Source of the DNA: Pseudomonadota bacterium
GTDB taxonomy: Bacteria; Pseudomonadota; Alphaproteobacteria; Rhizobiales; Kaistiaceae
Length of the DNA stretch: 9,371 nt
NCBI GenBank assembly: GCA_023433185.1
Contig: JAEZEN010000008.1
Location: forward strand, 1-9,371
Reading direction: 5' to 3'
Of this stretch, positions 1 through 7,624 are shown piece by piece. The position numbers were made by a program, and so were the translations under genes. The notes beneath the pieces are model-generated. The model was not told the origin of the DNA. It did not search any database and saw only the letters and a list, made by a program, of their open reading frames with translations. Within the stretch, counting starts at the first letter, position 1, and every line of letters begins with the position of its first letter.

Positions 1-48
1 CCCCCCACCCCCCGGGGGGGCCCCCCCCCCCCCCCCCCGAAGGGGATC
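1..48. other. C/G homopolymer patch at window edge, probable assembly artefact
   Basis: The first 38 bases contain a single A and are otherwise runs of C (1-6, 8-13), G (14-20) and C (21-38). Normal sequence resumes with GAAGGGGATCC at about 39-49. Nothing else in the window has such runs. The patch lies just downstream of the stop codon of the minus-strand FAD-subunit gene. Read on the minus strand, the inner part gives CCCC-TTCG-GGGG, a UUCG-tetraloop hairpin such as a terminator would have, and the long G run could be a sequencing or assembly failure at that hairpin. I infer a contig end rather than true chromosomal sequence. Confidence 0.6.
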
Positions 49-67
49 CGTGCCGGGCCGGCTTGCG

Positions 68-868
68 TCAGCCGGCGGCCTGCACCGCCCGCTTGGCCAT
101 GACCTTGACGAGGTTGGCGCGATAGGCGGCCGAGCCATGGATGTCGGAGAGCATGCCGTCAGCGCCGATCGTCACGCCGTTGACCGCATCCGCGCTCCAC
201 GAGCCGGTCAGGGCCTGCTCGATGGCGCTGGCGCGGAAGACACCGTCGCCATGGGCCCCGGTGACGCCCACGCGCACCGCGCCGTCCTTGAGCTGCGCCA
301 CGAAGACGCCGGCCATGGCATAGCGCGAGGCCGGATTGTCGAACTTGGCGTAGCCCGCCTTGGCCGGGATCGGGAACGACACCGAGACGATCAGTTCGCC
401 CGGCTCCAGCGAGGTCGAGAACAGGCCGGCGAAGAAATCCTCCGCGGCGATCGTCCGCTTGTCGGCCTTGATGGTGGCGTTGAGCGCCATCACCGCCGCC
501 GGGTAGTCCGCCGCAGGGTCGTTGTTGGCGAGCGAGCCGCCGATCGTCCCCATGTGGCGGACGGCCGGATCGCCGATCAGGCCGGCGAGGTAGGCGAGCG
601 CCGGGATCGCCTGCTTCACCTCGGCCGAGGCGTTGACCTCGGCATGGGTGGTGGCGGCGCCGATGGTCACCGCGTCGCCCGACACCGTGATTCCCTTGAG
701 GTCCGGGATGCGGCGCACGTCGATGACGTCGGAAGGCGCGGCGAGCCGCTGCTTCATCGTCGGCAGGAGCGTCTGGCCGCCGGCGAGGTAGCGTGCCTCC
801 GAGGCGCCCGCGAACAGCCTCGCGGCCTCGGCGACATCCGTGGCGCGGTGGTACTGGGTCTCGTACAT
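68..868 (-). CDS. coxM: FAD-binding subunit of xanthine dehydrogenase/CO dehydrogenase-family enzyme (CoxM-like)
   Basis: This is the medium, FAD-binding subunit of a molybdenum hydroxylase, cytoplasmic. It takes electrons from the [2Fe-2S] subunit and passes them to an acceptor. At 266 residues it has the usual family length. The first FAD-contact loop, AGGQTLLP, lies at residues 29-36, and the second, TIGGSLANNDPAADYP, at residues 108-123; both are hallmarks of the FAD_binding_5 domain. The C-terminal third fits the CO_deh_flav_C domain. The ATG is preceded by a GGGAAG-type ribosome site. The gene starts 15 bases after the stop of the large-subunit gene, so it is the last gene of a G-S-L-M operon. 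Family membership is secure. The 'CO dehydrogenase' label is only by homology, because the partner large subunit is of form II. Confidence 0.93.
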   Translation of the reverse strand: MYETQYHRATDVAEAARLFAGASEARYLAGGQTLLPTMKQRLAAPSDVIDVRRIPDLKGITVSGDAVTIGAATTHAEVNASAEVKQAIPALAYLAGLIGDPAVRHMGTIGGSLANNDPAADYPAAVMALNATIKADKRTIAAEDFFAGLFSTSLEPGELIVSVSFPIPAKAGYAKFDNPASRYAMAGVFVAQLKDGAVRVGVTGAHGDGVFRASAIEQALTGSWSADAVNGVTIGADGMLSDIHGSAAYRANLVKVMAKRAVQAAG

Positions 869-883
869 CGTCTCTTCCCTTTC

Positions 884-3250
884 CTACTCGGCGGCCAGCT
901 TGGTGGAGGCCTGCTGCAGCGCCATCCACACCCGTTCCGGCGTTGCCGGCATCGACAGATCGTTGTTGCCGATCGCGTCGGTGATCGCGTTGATCACCGC
1001 CGGCGGCGAGCCGATCGCGCCCGCTTCGCCGCAGCCCTTCACGCCGAGCGGATTGCTCGGGCAGAGGGTGACCGTGGTGCCCAGCTTGAACGACGGCATG
1101 TCGTCGGCGCGGGGCATCGTGTAGTCCATCAGCGAGCCGCTCAAGAGCTGGCCCGACTCCATGTCATAGGCGGCATATTCGAGGAGCGCCTGGCCGATGC
1201 CGTGCGCGATGCCGCCATGGATCTGGCCCTCGACGATGATCGGGTTGATCACCGTGCCGAAGTCGTCGCAGGCGACGAACTGGATGATCTCGGTCTTGCC
1301 CGTCTCGGGGTCGACCTCGACCTCGCAGATATAGGTGCCCGCCGGAAAGGTGAAGTTGGTCGGGTCGTAGAACGCCCCTTCCTTGAGGCCCGGCTCCATG
1401 CCGGCCGGCAGGTTGTGGCCGGTATAGGCGGCGAGCGCGATCTCCGCGAAGGCCTTCTTGCGGTCGGTGCCGGCGACCTTGAGCTCGCCGTTCTCGATGA
1501 CGATGTCGCTCTCGGCGGCCTCGAGCAGGTGCGCCGCGATCTTCTTCGCCTTGGCCTCGACCTTGTCGAGCGCCTTGAAGATCGCCGACATCGACACCGA
1601 GGTCCGCGACCCGTAGGTGCCCATGCCGAACTGCACCTTGTCGGTGTCGCCATGGACGATCGACACGGAGTCGATCGGCACGCCGAAGCGGTCGCTGACG
1701 AGCTGGGCGAAGGTGGTCTCGTGGCCCTGGCCGTGGGCATGGGCACCGGTCAGGACCTCGATGGTGCCGACCGGGTTGACCCGGACCTCGGCCGATTCCC
1801 AGAGCCCGACGCCGGCGCCGAGCGAACCGACCGCCGCCGACGGCGCGATGCCGCAGGCCTCGATCCAGCTCGAGAAGCCGATGCCGCGGAGCTTGCCGCG
1901 CCGCGCCGCCTCCTCGCGCCGCTGCGGGAAGCCGGCATAGTCGGCCGCCTGCAGCGCCATGTTGAGCGAGGCCGCGTAGTCGCCGGCATCGTAGTTCATG
2001 ATCACCGGCGTCTGGTGCGGGAAGCTCCGGATGAAGTTCTTCCGCCGCAGTTCGGCCGGGTCGACCCCGAGCTCGCGCGATGCCGTCTCCATCAGCCGCT
2101 CGACGACGAAAGCCGCCTCGGGCCGCCCGGCACCGCGCACCGCGTCGACCGGCGTGGTGTTGGTGTAGACGGCATCGACCTCGGCATAGATCGCCGGGAT
2201 GTCGTACTGGCCGGAGAGCAGCGTCGCGTAGAGATAGGTCGGGATCGACGAGGAGAACGTCGACATGTAGGCGCCGAAATTCGCGATCGTGCGGACGCTG
2301 AGGCCGATGACGCGGTTGTCGGCATCGAAGGCCATCTCGGCCCGGGTGACATGGTCGCGGCCATGGGCGTCGGAGAGGAAGGACTCGCTCCGCTCCGCGG
2401 TCCACTTGACCGGCCGGCCGCCGACCCGCTTCGAGGCCCACAGGCAGAGGGTCTCTTCGGCATAGATGAAAATCTTCGATCCGAACCCGCCGCCCACGTC
2501 CGGCGCCACCACGCGGAGCTTGTTCTCGGGCGCGATGCCGACGAAGGCCGACAGCACGAGCCGCGCGACGTGGGGGTTCTGGGTGGTGTTGTAGAGCGTG
2601 AAATGCTCTTCGGCGGGGTCGTAGGATCCGATCGCGGCGCGCGGCTCGATGGCGAAGGGCACGACCCGGTTGTTGACGATGTCGAGCCGGGTGACGTGCT
2701 TGGCGCGGGCGAGCGCCGCCTTCGTCTCGTCCTCGTTGCCGAGGCCCCAGCGGAAGATCAGGTTGCCGGGCGCCTCCGGGTGGATCTGCGGCGCCGAGGC
2801 GTCCTGCGCCTTGGCCGGGTCGATGACGGCCGGCAGAGTCTCGTACTCGACGTGCACCTTCTCGCCCGCGTCGCGGGCCTGGTCGCGCGTCTCGGCGACG
2901 ACCACCGCGACGATGTCGCCGACATAGCGCGCGACCTCGTGGGCGACCGCCGGATGGGCGCCGGCATTCATCGGCGAGCCGTCCTTGGAGTGGATCATCC
3001 AGCCGCAGATCAGGCCGCCGATGCGGTCGTCCGCGAGATCGGCGCCGGTCAGGACGCCCACCACGCCCGGTGCGGCGAGCGCCTCGCTGGTGTCGATCGA
3101 GACGATCCGGGCATGGGGATGCGGCGAGCGCACGAAATGCGCGTGGGTCATGCCGTGCAGTGCGATATCGTCGGTGTACCGGCCCTTGCCGGTGATGAAC
3201 CGCTTGTCCTCCTTGCGCAGGACGCGGGCGCCGATTCCGTCGTTGGCCAT
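884..3250 (-). CDS. coxL: Molybdopterin-binding large subunit, form II CO dehydrogenase-like (CoxL-like)
   Basis: This 788-residue catalytic subunit of a cytoplasmic molybdenum hydroxylase binds the molybdopterin cofactor and hydroxylates a substrate. An N-terminal Ald_Xan_dh_C type domain covers about residues 1-140, followed by the molybdopterin-binding domains. Visible motifs are GGGFGSK (253-259), GQGHE (507-511) and GVKGCGE, whose Glu (about 742) matches the catalytic base of xanthine dehydrogenase and CoxL. The loop that holds the copper-binding Cys in true form I CO dehydrogenase (AYRCSFR) reads AVRGAGR here (370-376). It therefore has no copper ligand and is form II, with Val where Tyr is usual. 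The substrate is unknown; CO, aldehydes, purines or N-heterocycles are all possible. The ATG at 3250 was chosen because GGGAGGAACAGAG lies directly upstream; a TTG at 3274 is in frame but has no such support. It sits between the FeS and FAD subunit genes. Confidence 0.93.
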   Translation of the reverse strand: MANDGIGARVLRKEDKRFITGKGRYTDDIALHGMTHAHFVRSPHPHARIVSIDTSEALAAPGVVGVLTGADLADDRIGGLICGWMIHSKDGSPMNAGAHPAVAHEVARYVGDIVAVVVAETRDQARDAGEKVHVEYETLPAVIDPAKAQDASAPQIHPEAPGNLIFRWGLGNEDETKAALARAKHVTRLDIVNNRVVPFAIEPRAAIGSYDPAEEHFTLYNTTQNPHVARLVLSAFVGIAPENKLRVVAPDVGGGFGSKIFIYAEETLCLWASKRVGGRPVKWTAERSESFLSDAHGRDHVTRAEMAFDADNRVIGLSVRTIANFGAYMSTFSSSIPTYLYATLLSGQYDIPAIYAEVDAVYTNTTPVDAVRGAGRPEAAFVVERLMETASRELGVDPAELRRKNFIRSFPHQTPVIMNYDAGDYAASLNMALQAADYAGFPQRREEAARRGKLRGIGFSSWIEACGIAPSAAVGSLGAGVGLWESAEVRVNPVGTIEVLTGAHAHGQGHETTFAQLVSDRFGVPIDSVSIVHGDTDKVQFGMGTYGSRTSVSMSAIFKALDKVEAKAKKIAAHLLEAAESDIVIENGELKVAGTDRKKAFAEIALAAYTGHNLPAGMEPGLKEGAFYDPTNFTFPAGTYICEVEVDPETGKTEIIQFVACDDFGTVINPIIVEGQIHGGIAHGIGQALLEYAAYDMESGQLLSGSLMDYTMPRADDMPSFKLGTTVTLCPSNPLGVKGCGEAGAIGSPPAVINAITDAIGNNDLSMPATPERVWMALQQASTKLAAE

Positions 3251-3334
3251 CTCTGTTCCTCCCAGAACCCTCAACTGGTCTGCCGTCGGCGCGGGGCTCC
3301 TCCGGCCCTTTGCGCCGCCCGTCCGTCCCCTGCG

Positions 3335-3799
<465 letters not shown>

Positions 3800-3825
3800 C
3801 TGTTGTCGTCCTCCCTTCACGATGT

Positions 3826-3840
3826 CGGCGGCTGCCGCCG
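3826..3840 (-). other. Intercistronic hairpin between coxG-like and coxS-like genes
   Basis: CGGCGGC (3826-3832) and GCCGCCG (3834-3840) form a perfect 7-base inverted repeat around one T, in effect a five-pair stem with a five-base loop. It lies in the 61-base gap between the coxG-like stop and the coxS-like ribosome site, with no T run after it. It is therefore more likely an mRNA-stabilising or processing stem, or chance in GC-rich DNA, than a terminator. Confidence 0.3.
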
Positions 3841-3860
3841 CAACTCTTCCGTCTGACGCA

Positions 3861-4535
3861 TCACCTGAAGATCAGGATCAGCACGATCACCACGAGCAGC
3901 CCGAGCAGGCCCCACACATACGGCCCGCCAAGCACGCCCTTCCCCGCCGCCACCTCGAGGCGTTCCTCGACCGCCTCGGCCGTGACCTCGGGGTCCCCGA
4001 CCACGTCGGCGACGACCGCGGTCTCGCCCTTGTCGTCGAGCGTCGGCGCGAGCGGCGGCGCATCGGTGAGCGGCGCATCGGCGGACGCGGCCGCGGGGCC
4101 GGCGACATTGGCGGAGAAGGCGGCGAAGAACTGGTCGGCCATCTGCTTGGCCGTCGCGTCGATCAGGCGGGCGCCGATCTGGGCGAGCTTGCCGCCGACC
4201 TGGGCGTTGACCTTGTAGGCCAGCAGGGTGCCGTCGCCGTCCGGCGTCAGCTTCACGTCGGCCCCGCCCTTGGCGAAGCCGGCCACGCCGCCCTTGCCCT
4301 CGCCGCTGATCGTGTAGCCGTTCGGCGCATCGATATTGGAGAGCGTCACATGGCCCTTGAAGGTCGCCTTGACCGGACCGACCTTGGCCTGAACCGTCGC
4401 CGTCATTTCCGTATCGGACGTCTTCTCCAGCGACTGGCAACCGGGAATCGACGCCTTGAGGATTTCCGGGTCGTTCAGCGCCGCCCACACCTTCTCGCGG
4501 CTGGCCGGGATCCGGTTCTCTCCTGTCATTTCCAT
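3861..4535 (-). CDS. coxG: CoxG-like SRPBCC protein with C-terminal membrane anchor
   Basis: This 224-residue protein is of the CO dehydrogenase subunit G family. An SRPBCC (START-like) fold covers about residues 1-145; it opens with [29 protein letters not shown] and ends near the helix [14 protein letters not shown]. An Ala/Pro/Asp-rich linker follows, and a hydrophobic C-terminal segment ([15 protein letters not shown]) ends almost at the stop, as expected for a membrane tail. In the family, CoxG helps attach the Mo enzyme to the membrane and has been linked to moving quinone to the enzyme. It heads the operon, 61 bases before the FeS subunit gene. The start chosen is MEMTGEN; its ribosome site is weak, and an in-frame ATG at 4625 would add 30 low-complexity residues unlike the family. 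The family call is firm; the role here is inferred. Confidence 0.88.
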   Translation of the reverse strand: MEMTGENRIPASREKVWAALNDPEILKASIPGCQSLEKTSDTEMTATVQAKVGPVKATFKGHVTLSNIDAPNGYTISGEGKGGVAGFAKGGADVKLTPDGDGTLLAYKVNAQVGGKLAQIGARLIDATAKQMADQFFAAFSANVAGPAAASADAPLTDAPPLAPTLDDKGETAVVADVVGDPEVTAEAVEERLEVAAGKGVLGGPYVWGLLGLLVVIVLILIFR

Positions 4536-4621
4536 AGTGATACGAGTCCGAGGTGGTCGACGGGCGGCGGCTTGTCGAACGGTGGTTGCGGGCGGAGGGC
4601 GACGGGTGCCGTCCTTTTGAA

Positions 4622-4647
4622 GCATTCCAGATGCATTTGTCGCATGC
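4622..4647. promoter_or_regulatory. Possible operator: clustered GCAT/ATGC palindromes in divergent gap
   Basis: Within the 195-base gap between the divergent cox-like and methyltransferase operons there is an AT-richer island with GCAT (4622-4625), ATGCAT (4631-4636, palindrome) and GCATGC (4642-4647, palindrome). GCAT recurs at 11- and 9-base intervals, close to one helical turn. This pattern could be bound by a dimeric regulator. No known regulator matches it with certainty and none is encoded in the window. Confidence 0.25.
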
Positions 4648-4668
4648 CCGCGTCGCCGACGGCAAGGG

Positions 4669-4697
4669 TTGGATTTGCCGCGGCGGCCCCGCTACAT
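4669..4697 (+). promoter_or_regulatory. Candidate housekeeping sigma factor promoter for the methyltransferase-lspA operon
   Basis: TTGGAT (4669-4674) and CTACAT (4692-4697) are separated by 17 bases. They resemble relaxed alphaproteobacterial -35 and -10 elements. Transcription would start near 4704, leaving a leader of about 27 bases that includes GAGGTGG before the ATG at 4731. This is a match by eye only. Confidence 0.35.
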
Positions 4698-4730
4698 AGG
4701 CGCCGGACAGCACGAGGTGGCGACAGGACG

Positions 4731-5684
4731 ATGAGCAGGGGCGCGGTCGGAACGGCCGGAACGCCGGGGGCGACGCGCCGCGGCCCGGCGCTCGGCGCGG
4801 AAGCGCCGGTGATGCTCGAAACCGCCGGCTGGGAGGACTATGCCCTCCTCGATTCGGGCCACGGACGGAAGCTCGAGCGCTACGGCCGGTACCGGATCGT
4901 GCGGCCGGAGGAGCAGGCGATCTGGACGCCGCGCCGGCCGGCGGCCGCGTGGGATTCCGCCGACGCGACCTTCGTCGGGATCGGCGACGAGGAAGCCGAC
5001 GGGCGCTGGCGCTATCGCAAGCCGGTGCCCGAGACCTGGCCGCTCGCCTATGACGGCATCGGCTTCCTCGGCCGGTTCACCGCCTTCCGTCATGTCGGCG
5101 TCTTCCCCGAGCAGATCGCCCACTGGCAATGGATGCGCGACCGCATCGCTTCCGCCCGGCGCCCGGTCCGCGTGCTCAACCTCTTCGCCTATACCGGCGT
5201 CGCCTCGCTGGTGGCGGCGAGGGCCGGGGCGGAGGTGGTCCATATCGACGCCTCGAAGAAGGCCATCGGCTGGGCCCGCGAGAACCAGGCGCACGCCGGG
5301 CTGAACGACCTGCCGATCCGCTGGATCTGCGAGGACGCAGTCCGCTTCGTCGAGCGCGAGCAGCGCCGCGGCAGCCGCTACGACGGCATCGTGCTCGATC
5401 CGCCGAAGTTCGGCCGCGGCCCGAAGGGCGAGGTCTGGGACCTCTTCACCGGCCTGCCGCCGCTGCTGCGGGCCTGCGTGTCGCTGCTCGCCGAGAATCC
5501 TCTCTTCCTGATCCTCACCGCCTACTCGATCCGCTCGTCCTTCCTCTCGATCCACGAACTCGCGGCCGAATGTCTCGAGGCGCGCGGCGGACGGCTCGAG
5601 TCGGGCGAGCTGGTCATCCGCGAGGAGGGATCGGGACGCGGCCTCTCGACCTCGCTCTTCTCGCGCTGGTCGCACGATGGCTGA
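4731..5684 (+). CDS. Class I SAM-dependent methyltransferase, RlmI-type (probable RNA methyltransferase)
   Basis: This 317-residue protein has a Rossmann methyltransferase core of the Methyltrans_SAM/RlmI type. Motif I is VLNLFAYTGVAS at about residues 148-159, followed by the acidic end of strand two (VVHIDASKKAIGWARENQ). Motif IV is YDGIVLDPPKFGRG, with DPPKF at 223-227. The N-terminal half lacks an obvious PUA domain and has an alphaproteobacterial-type region (LLDSGHGRKLERYGRYRIVRPEEQAIW). The likely substrate is RNA, but the exact base is not readable from sequence. The ATG at 4731 has GAGGTGG ten bases upstream. The ATG at 4811 is an alternative that would drop a low-complexity 26-residue leader and lies nearer the first conserved residues. 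The gene overlaps the next by 8 bases and is the first of three cotranscribed genes. Confidence 0.85.
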   Translation: MSRGAVGTAGTPGATRRGPALGAEAPVMLETAGWEDYALLDSGHGRKLERYGRYRIVRPEEQAIWTPRRPAAAWDSADATFVGIGDEEADGRWRYRKPVPETWPLAYDGIGFLGRFTAFRHVGVFPEQIAHWQWMRDRIASARRPVRVLNLFAYTGVASLVAARAGAEVVHIDASKKAIGWARENQAHAGLNDLPIRWICEDAVRFVEREQRRGSRYDGIVLDPPKFGRGPKGEVWDLFTGLPPLLRACVSLLAENPLFLILTAYSIRSSFLSIHELAAECLEARGGRLESGELVIREEGSGRGLSTSLFSRWSHDG

Positions 5685-6519
5685 GAAGACGCAGGCCGTC
5701 GCCCCGGGCCGGGTGCTCCACATCACCAGCCTCGCCAATCCGCTCGTCAAGGAGATTCGGGGTCTCGCCCTCGCCAAGAACCGGAAGGCGAGCCGCCTGT
5801 TCGTCGCCGAGGGCCTGAAGCTGATCGCCGACGCCATCGAGGCCGGCTGGCGCATCCGCACCCTCGTCCATGCCACGCGGGTCGCCAACGAGGGCCTCGT
5901 CGAGCGCCTCAGCGCCACCGCGCGCGTCCGCGGGGCCGACATCGTCTCGGTCAGCGAGCCGGTGCTCGAGAAGATCGCGCGGCGCGACAATCCCCAGGCG
6001 GTGCTCGGCGTGTTCGAGCAGAGGCTCGTCCGGCCCGCCGACATCCATCCCCGCGCCGGCGATGTCCATGTCGCGCTGGAGGCGATCCGCGACCCCGGCA
6101 ACCTCGGCACCATCATCCGCACCGTCGACGCGGTCGGCGCGGCCGGCGTCATCCTCGTCGGTGACACCGTCGACCCGTTCTCGGTGGAAGCGGTGCGGGC
6201 GACGATGGGCTCGGTCTTCCATGTGCCGCTGGCCCGCGCCAGCCATGCCGAGTTCGAGACGCTCCGCGCCCGCTGGGGCGGCACCGTGGTCGGCACGCAC
6301 CTCGCCGCCACGCCCGACTATCGCGGCGCCGACTATCGCGGCCCGGTGCTGGTGGTGATGGGCGGCGAGCAGGCCGGCCTGACCCCGGCACTGGCCGAAT
6401 CCTGCGGGCTCCTGGTCAGGATCCCCATGGCGGGCCGGGCCGATTCCCTCAATCTCGCCGTCGCCACCGGGGTGATGCTGTTCGAGGTGATGCGCGACCG
6501 GCTGCGGATCGATGGCTGA
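5677..6519 (+). CDS. TrmH/SpoU-family RNA 2'-O-methyltransferase
   Basis: This 280-residue SPOUT-class enzyme would methylate ribose 2'-OH in rRNA or tRNA using S-adenosylmethionine. An N-terminal SpoU substrate-binding domain covers about residues 15-115 (SLANPLVKEIRGLALAKNRK, FVAEGLKLI). The trefoil-knot catalytic domain then shows motif 1 IRDPGNLGTIIRT (137-149), motif 2 VLVVMGGEQAGL (224-235) and motif 3 IPMAGRADSLNLAVATGVMLFE (from 249). Motif 2 reads GGEQAG where GNEG-type sequences are common; Gln/Ala variants of this position are known in the family. The target nucleotide cannot be told. No clear ribosome site precedes the ATG, which lies inside the end of the previous gene, so translational coupling is likely. 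The 3' end overlaps lspA in the same way. Confidence 0.93.
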   Translation: MAEKTQAVAPGRVLHITSLANPLVKEIRGLALAKNRKASRLFVAEGLKLIADAIEAGWRIRTLVHATRVANEGLVERLSATARVRGADIVSVSEPVLEKIARRDNPQAVLGVFEQRLVRPADIHPRAGDVHVALEAIRDPGNLGTIIRTVDAVGAAGVILVGDTVDPFSVEAVRATMGSVFHVPLARASHAEFETLRARWGGTVVGTHLAATPDYRGADYRGPVLVVMGGEQAGLTPALAESCGLLVRIPMAGRADSLNLAVATGVMLFEVMRDRLRIDG

Positions 6520-7024
6520 GCACCGGCGCCCCGACGGCCCGCTTTCCCGGCTCGGCATCGCCGTGATCCTCGCGACGCTCGCCCTCGACCAGGTGTCGAA
6601 ACACTGGGCGGAAGCGAACCTCGCTCTGGGCGAGGCCATCGACCTCCTGCCGATGCTCATGCTCTACCGCATCCACAATCCCGGCATCGCCTTCAGCTTC
6701 CTCGCCGGATTCGGCGGCCTGCCGCTGATCGCCATCACGGTGGTGGTGATGGCGGTGGTTCTCGTCTTCTGGCGGACGGCCGAGGACGGCGGCCGCTGGG
6801 CGACGGCCGGCTATGCGCTCATCATCGGCGGCGCCCTCGGCAACCTCGTCGACCGCGTGCTCCACGGCCACGTGATCGACTTCCTGCTCCTCCACATCGG
6901 CGACCGGACGCTGTTCGTCTTCAACCTCGCCGATGCCGCCCTGACCATCGGCCCGGCCATCCTCATCGTCCTCTATCTGCTTGCCGGGCGGAAGGCTCCC
7001 GCCACTGACGACGAGGCCGGCTGA
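6512..7024 (+). CDS. lspA: Lipoprotein signal peptidase (signal peptidase II)
   Basis: LspA is an inner-membrane aspartyl protease that cleaves the signal peptide from prolipoproteins after lipid attachment. It has 170 residues and four hydrophobic segments (about 14-30, 68-88, 98-112 and 142-160). The family blocks are present: LDQVSKHW (25-32), HNPGIAFSFL (55-64), GGALGNLVDRVLHGHVIDFL (106-125) and FNLADAALTIG (137-147). By alignment with the Pseudomonas enzyme the catalytic pair is Asp123 and Asp141. In block two Pro-Gly-Ile replaces the more common x-Gly-Ala. Its ATG overlaps the stop of the RNA methyltransferase gene by 8 bases, without a good ribosome site, so coupling is likely. Its stop lies 5 bases from the stop of the convergent attachment gene. 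Confidence 0.96.
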   Translation: MAEHRRPDGPLSRLGIAVILATLALDQVSKHWAEANLALGEAIDLLPMLMLYRIHNPGIAFSFLAGFGGLPLIAITVVVMAVVLVFWRTAEDGGRWATAGYALIIGGALGNLVDRVLHGHVIDFLLLHIGDRTLFVFNLADAALTIGPAILIVLYLLAGRKAPATDDEAG

Positions 7025-7033
7025 GCCGCTCAG
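7021..7033. terminator. Small palindrome spanning both convergent stop codons
   Basis: CTGAG-CCG-CTCAG is a perfect five-base inverted repeat with a three-base loop. It contains the TGA of lspA on the plus strand and the TGA of the attachment gene on the minus strand. The stem is short and no T run follows on either side, so terminator activity is doubtful. Confidence 0.2.
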
Positions 7034-7485
7034 AGGGCGCGTTCGCCGAACAGGTGCTGCTCGATGTCCGGCACCGGATGGGAGGCGAGGTCCTTGTCGA
7101 TCTCGGCGACCAGCGCGCCCTGGACGTGCTGGCTGTAGGCCTTGCGGAGCACGCCGAGGGCGCGCGGCGGGGCGACGATCACGAGGTGCGCCACCTCCTT
7201 GCCGAGCACGGCCTTGTCGAGCCGCGAAGCGAGCGCCTTGAGGAACTCCTGTTCCTGCTGGTCGTGCCAGTCGGTCTGTTCGACGGCGCTCCGCGCCGTG
7301 CCGACGCTCTGGTGAACGCGGCCGGGCCGGTCGGTGCCGAGCGCGCTGGTGCGCTCGTCCTCCGCGGCCAGCGCCGAGCGGGTGCGCAGGTCGGGGAACT
7401 GCTCGTCGCCGATGTTCTCGAGGATGATCGTCTTGCGGCCGTCGCAGACCACGACCCAGGTACCCTGGCGAAGCTTGAGGTCCAT
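7030..7485 (-). CDS. Host attachment family protein
   Basis: This 151-residue protein resembles the family annotated as 'protein required for attachment to host cells', a baeRF-like alpha/beta fold found widely in Alphaproteobacteria. Visible features are the N-terminal strand TWVVVCDGRKTIILEN, the basic/acidic middle QEFLKALASRLDKAVLGKEVAHLVIVAPPRALGVLRKAYS, and the C-terminal HPVPDIEQHLFGE. There is no signal peptide or membrane segment, so it is probably cytosolic; the molecular function is not established despite the family name. Two ATGs are adjacent (7488 and 7485). GGGGAG lies only 2 bases before the first and 5 before the second, which favours 7485. An EcfG-type promoter lies about 25 bases upstream, pointing to general stress control. 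Confidence 0.87.
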   Translation of the reverse strand: MDLKLRQGTWVVVCDGRKTIILENIGDEQFPDLRTRSALAAEDERTSALGTDRPGRVHQSVGTARSAVEQTDWHDQQEQEFLKALASRLDKAVLGKEVAHLVIVAPPRALGVLRKAYSQHVQGALVAEIDKDLASHPVPDIEQHLFGERAL

Positions 7486-7513
7486 CATGTCTCCCCTTTC
7501 GTGATCCGGACGG

Positions 7514-7538
7514 AACGCCGGCCCTTCGACCGGGTTCC
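7514..7538 (-). promoter_or_regulatory. EcfG-type general stress promoter, nearly palindromic
   Basis: On the minus strand GGAAC (7538-7534) and CGTT (7517-7514) are separated by exactly 16 bases, which matches the alphaproteobacterial EcfG consensus GGAAC-N16/17-CGTT. The -10 element ends 25-28 bases before the start codon of the attachment gene, as a real promoter would. On the plus strand the same DNA reads GGAAC (7512-7516)-N16-GGTT (7533-7536), a close match facing the small gene at 7625. Position and spacing make chance unlikely but not excluded. Confidence 0.6.
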
Positions 7539-7598
7539 CGAAGTCACCGCTGGTTAACCCTTATGAGGTCCTAATAGCGCCGGGCTCGCAAAACGATT

Positions 7599-7612
7599 CT
7601 GATTTGCGTCAA
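7599..7612. promoter_or_regulatory. Fnr/FixK-like box
   Basis: CTGAT-TTGC-GTCAA matches the Fnr/FixK consensus TTGAT-N4-ATCAA at 8 of 10 positions; the reverse strand reads TTGACGCAAATCAG. It lies 12 bases before the start codon of the small gene at 7625, too close for classic activation of that gene, so it would act as a repressor site or at a distance on the divergent gene. No Fnr-type regulator is in the window. Confidence 0.3.
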
Positions 7613-7624
7613 GACGGGGGGCGT

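Noticed and set aside
371..376. Other GGAAC occurrences, for example inside the FAD-subunit gene and near 4749-4753, as EcfG promoters
   Set aside because: They lie within coding sequence with no properly spaced CGTT leading to a gene start that I could find.
4692..6660. Long minus-strand frames opposite the methyltransferase, TrmH-family and lspA genes (4692-6311 and 5614-6660)
   Set aside because: Composition is Arg/Ala/Asp-rich with no domain, and the plus strand carries three clear gene families with tightly coupled starts and stops.
7054..7557. A 167-codon plus-strand frame opposite the attachment gene
   Set aside because: The minus-strand protein has family features, a good ribosome site and a promoter. 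The plus frame has none of these and runs through the intergenic promoter.
7552..7559. GGTTAACC palindrome as a CtrA site
   Set aside because: The CtrA consensus needs TTAA-N7-TTAA; no second half-site lies at that distance.
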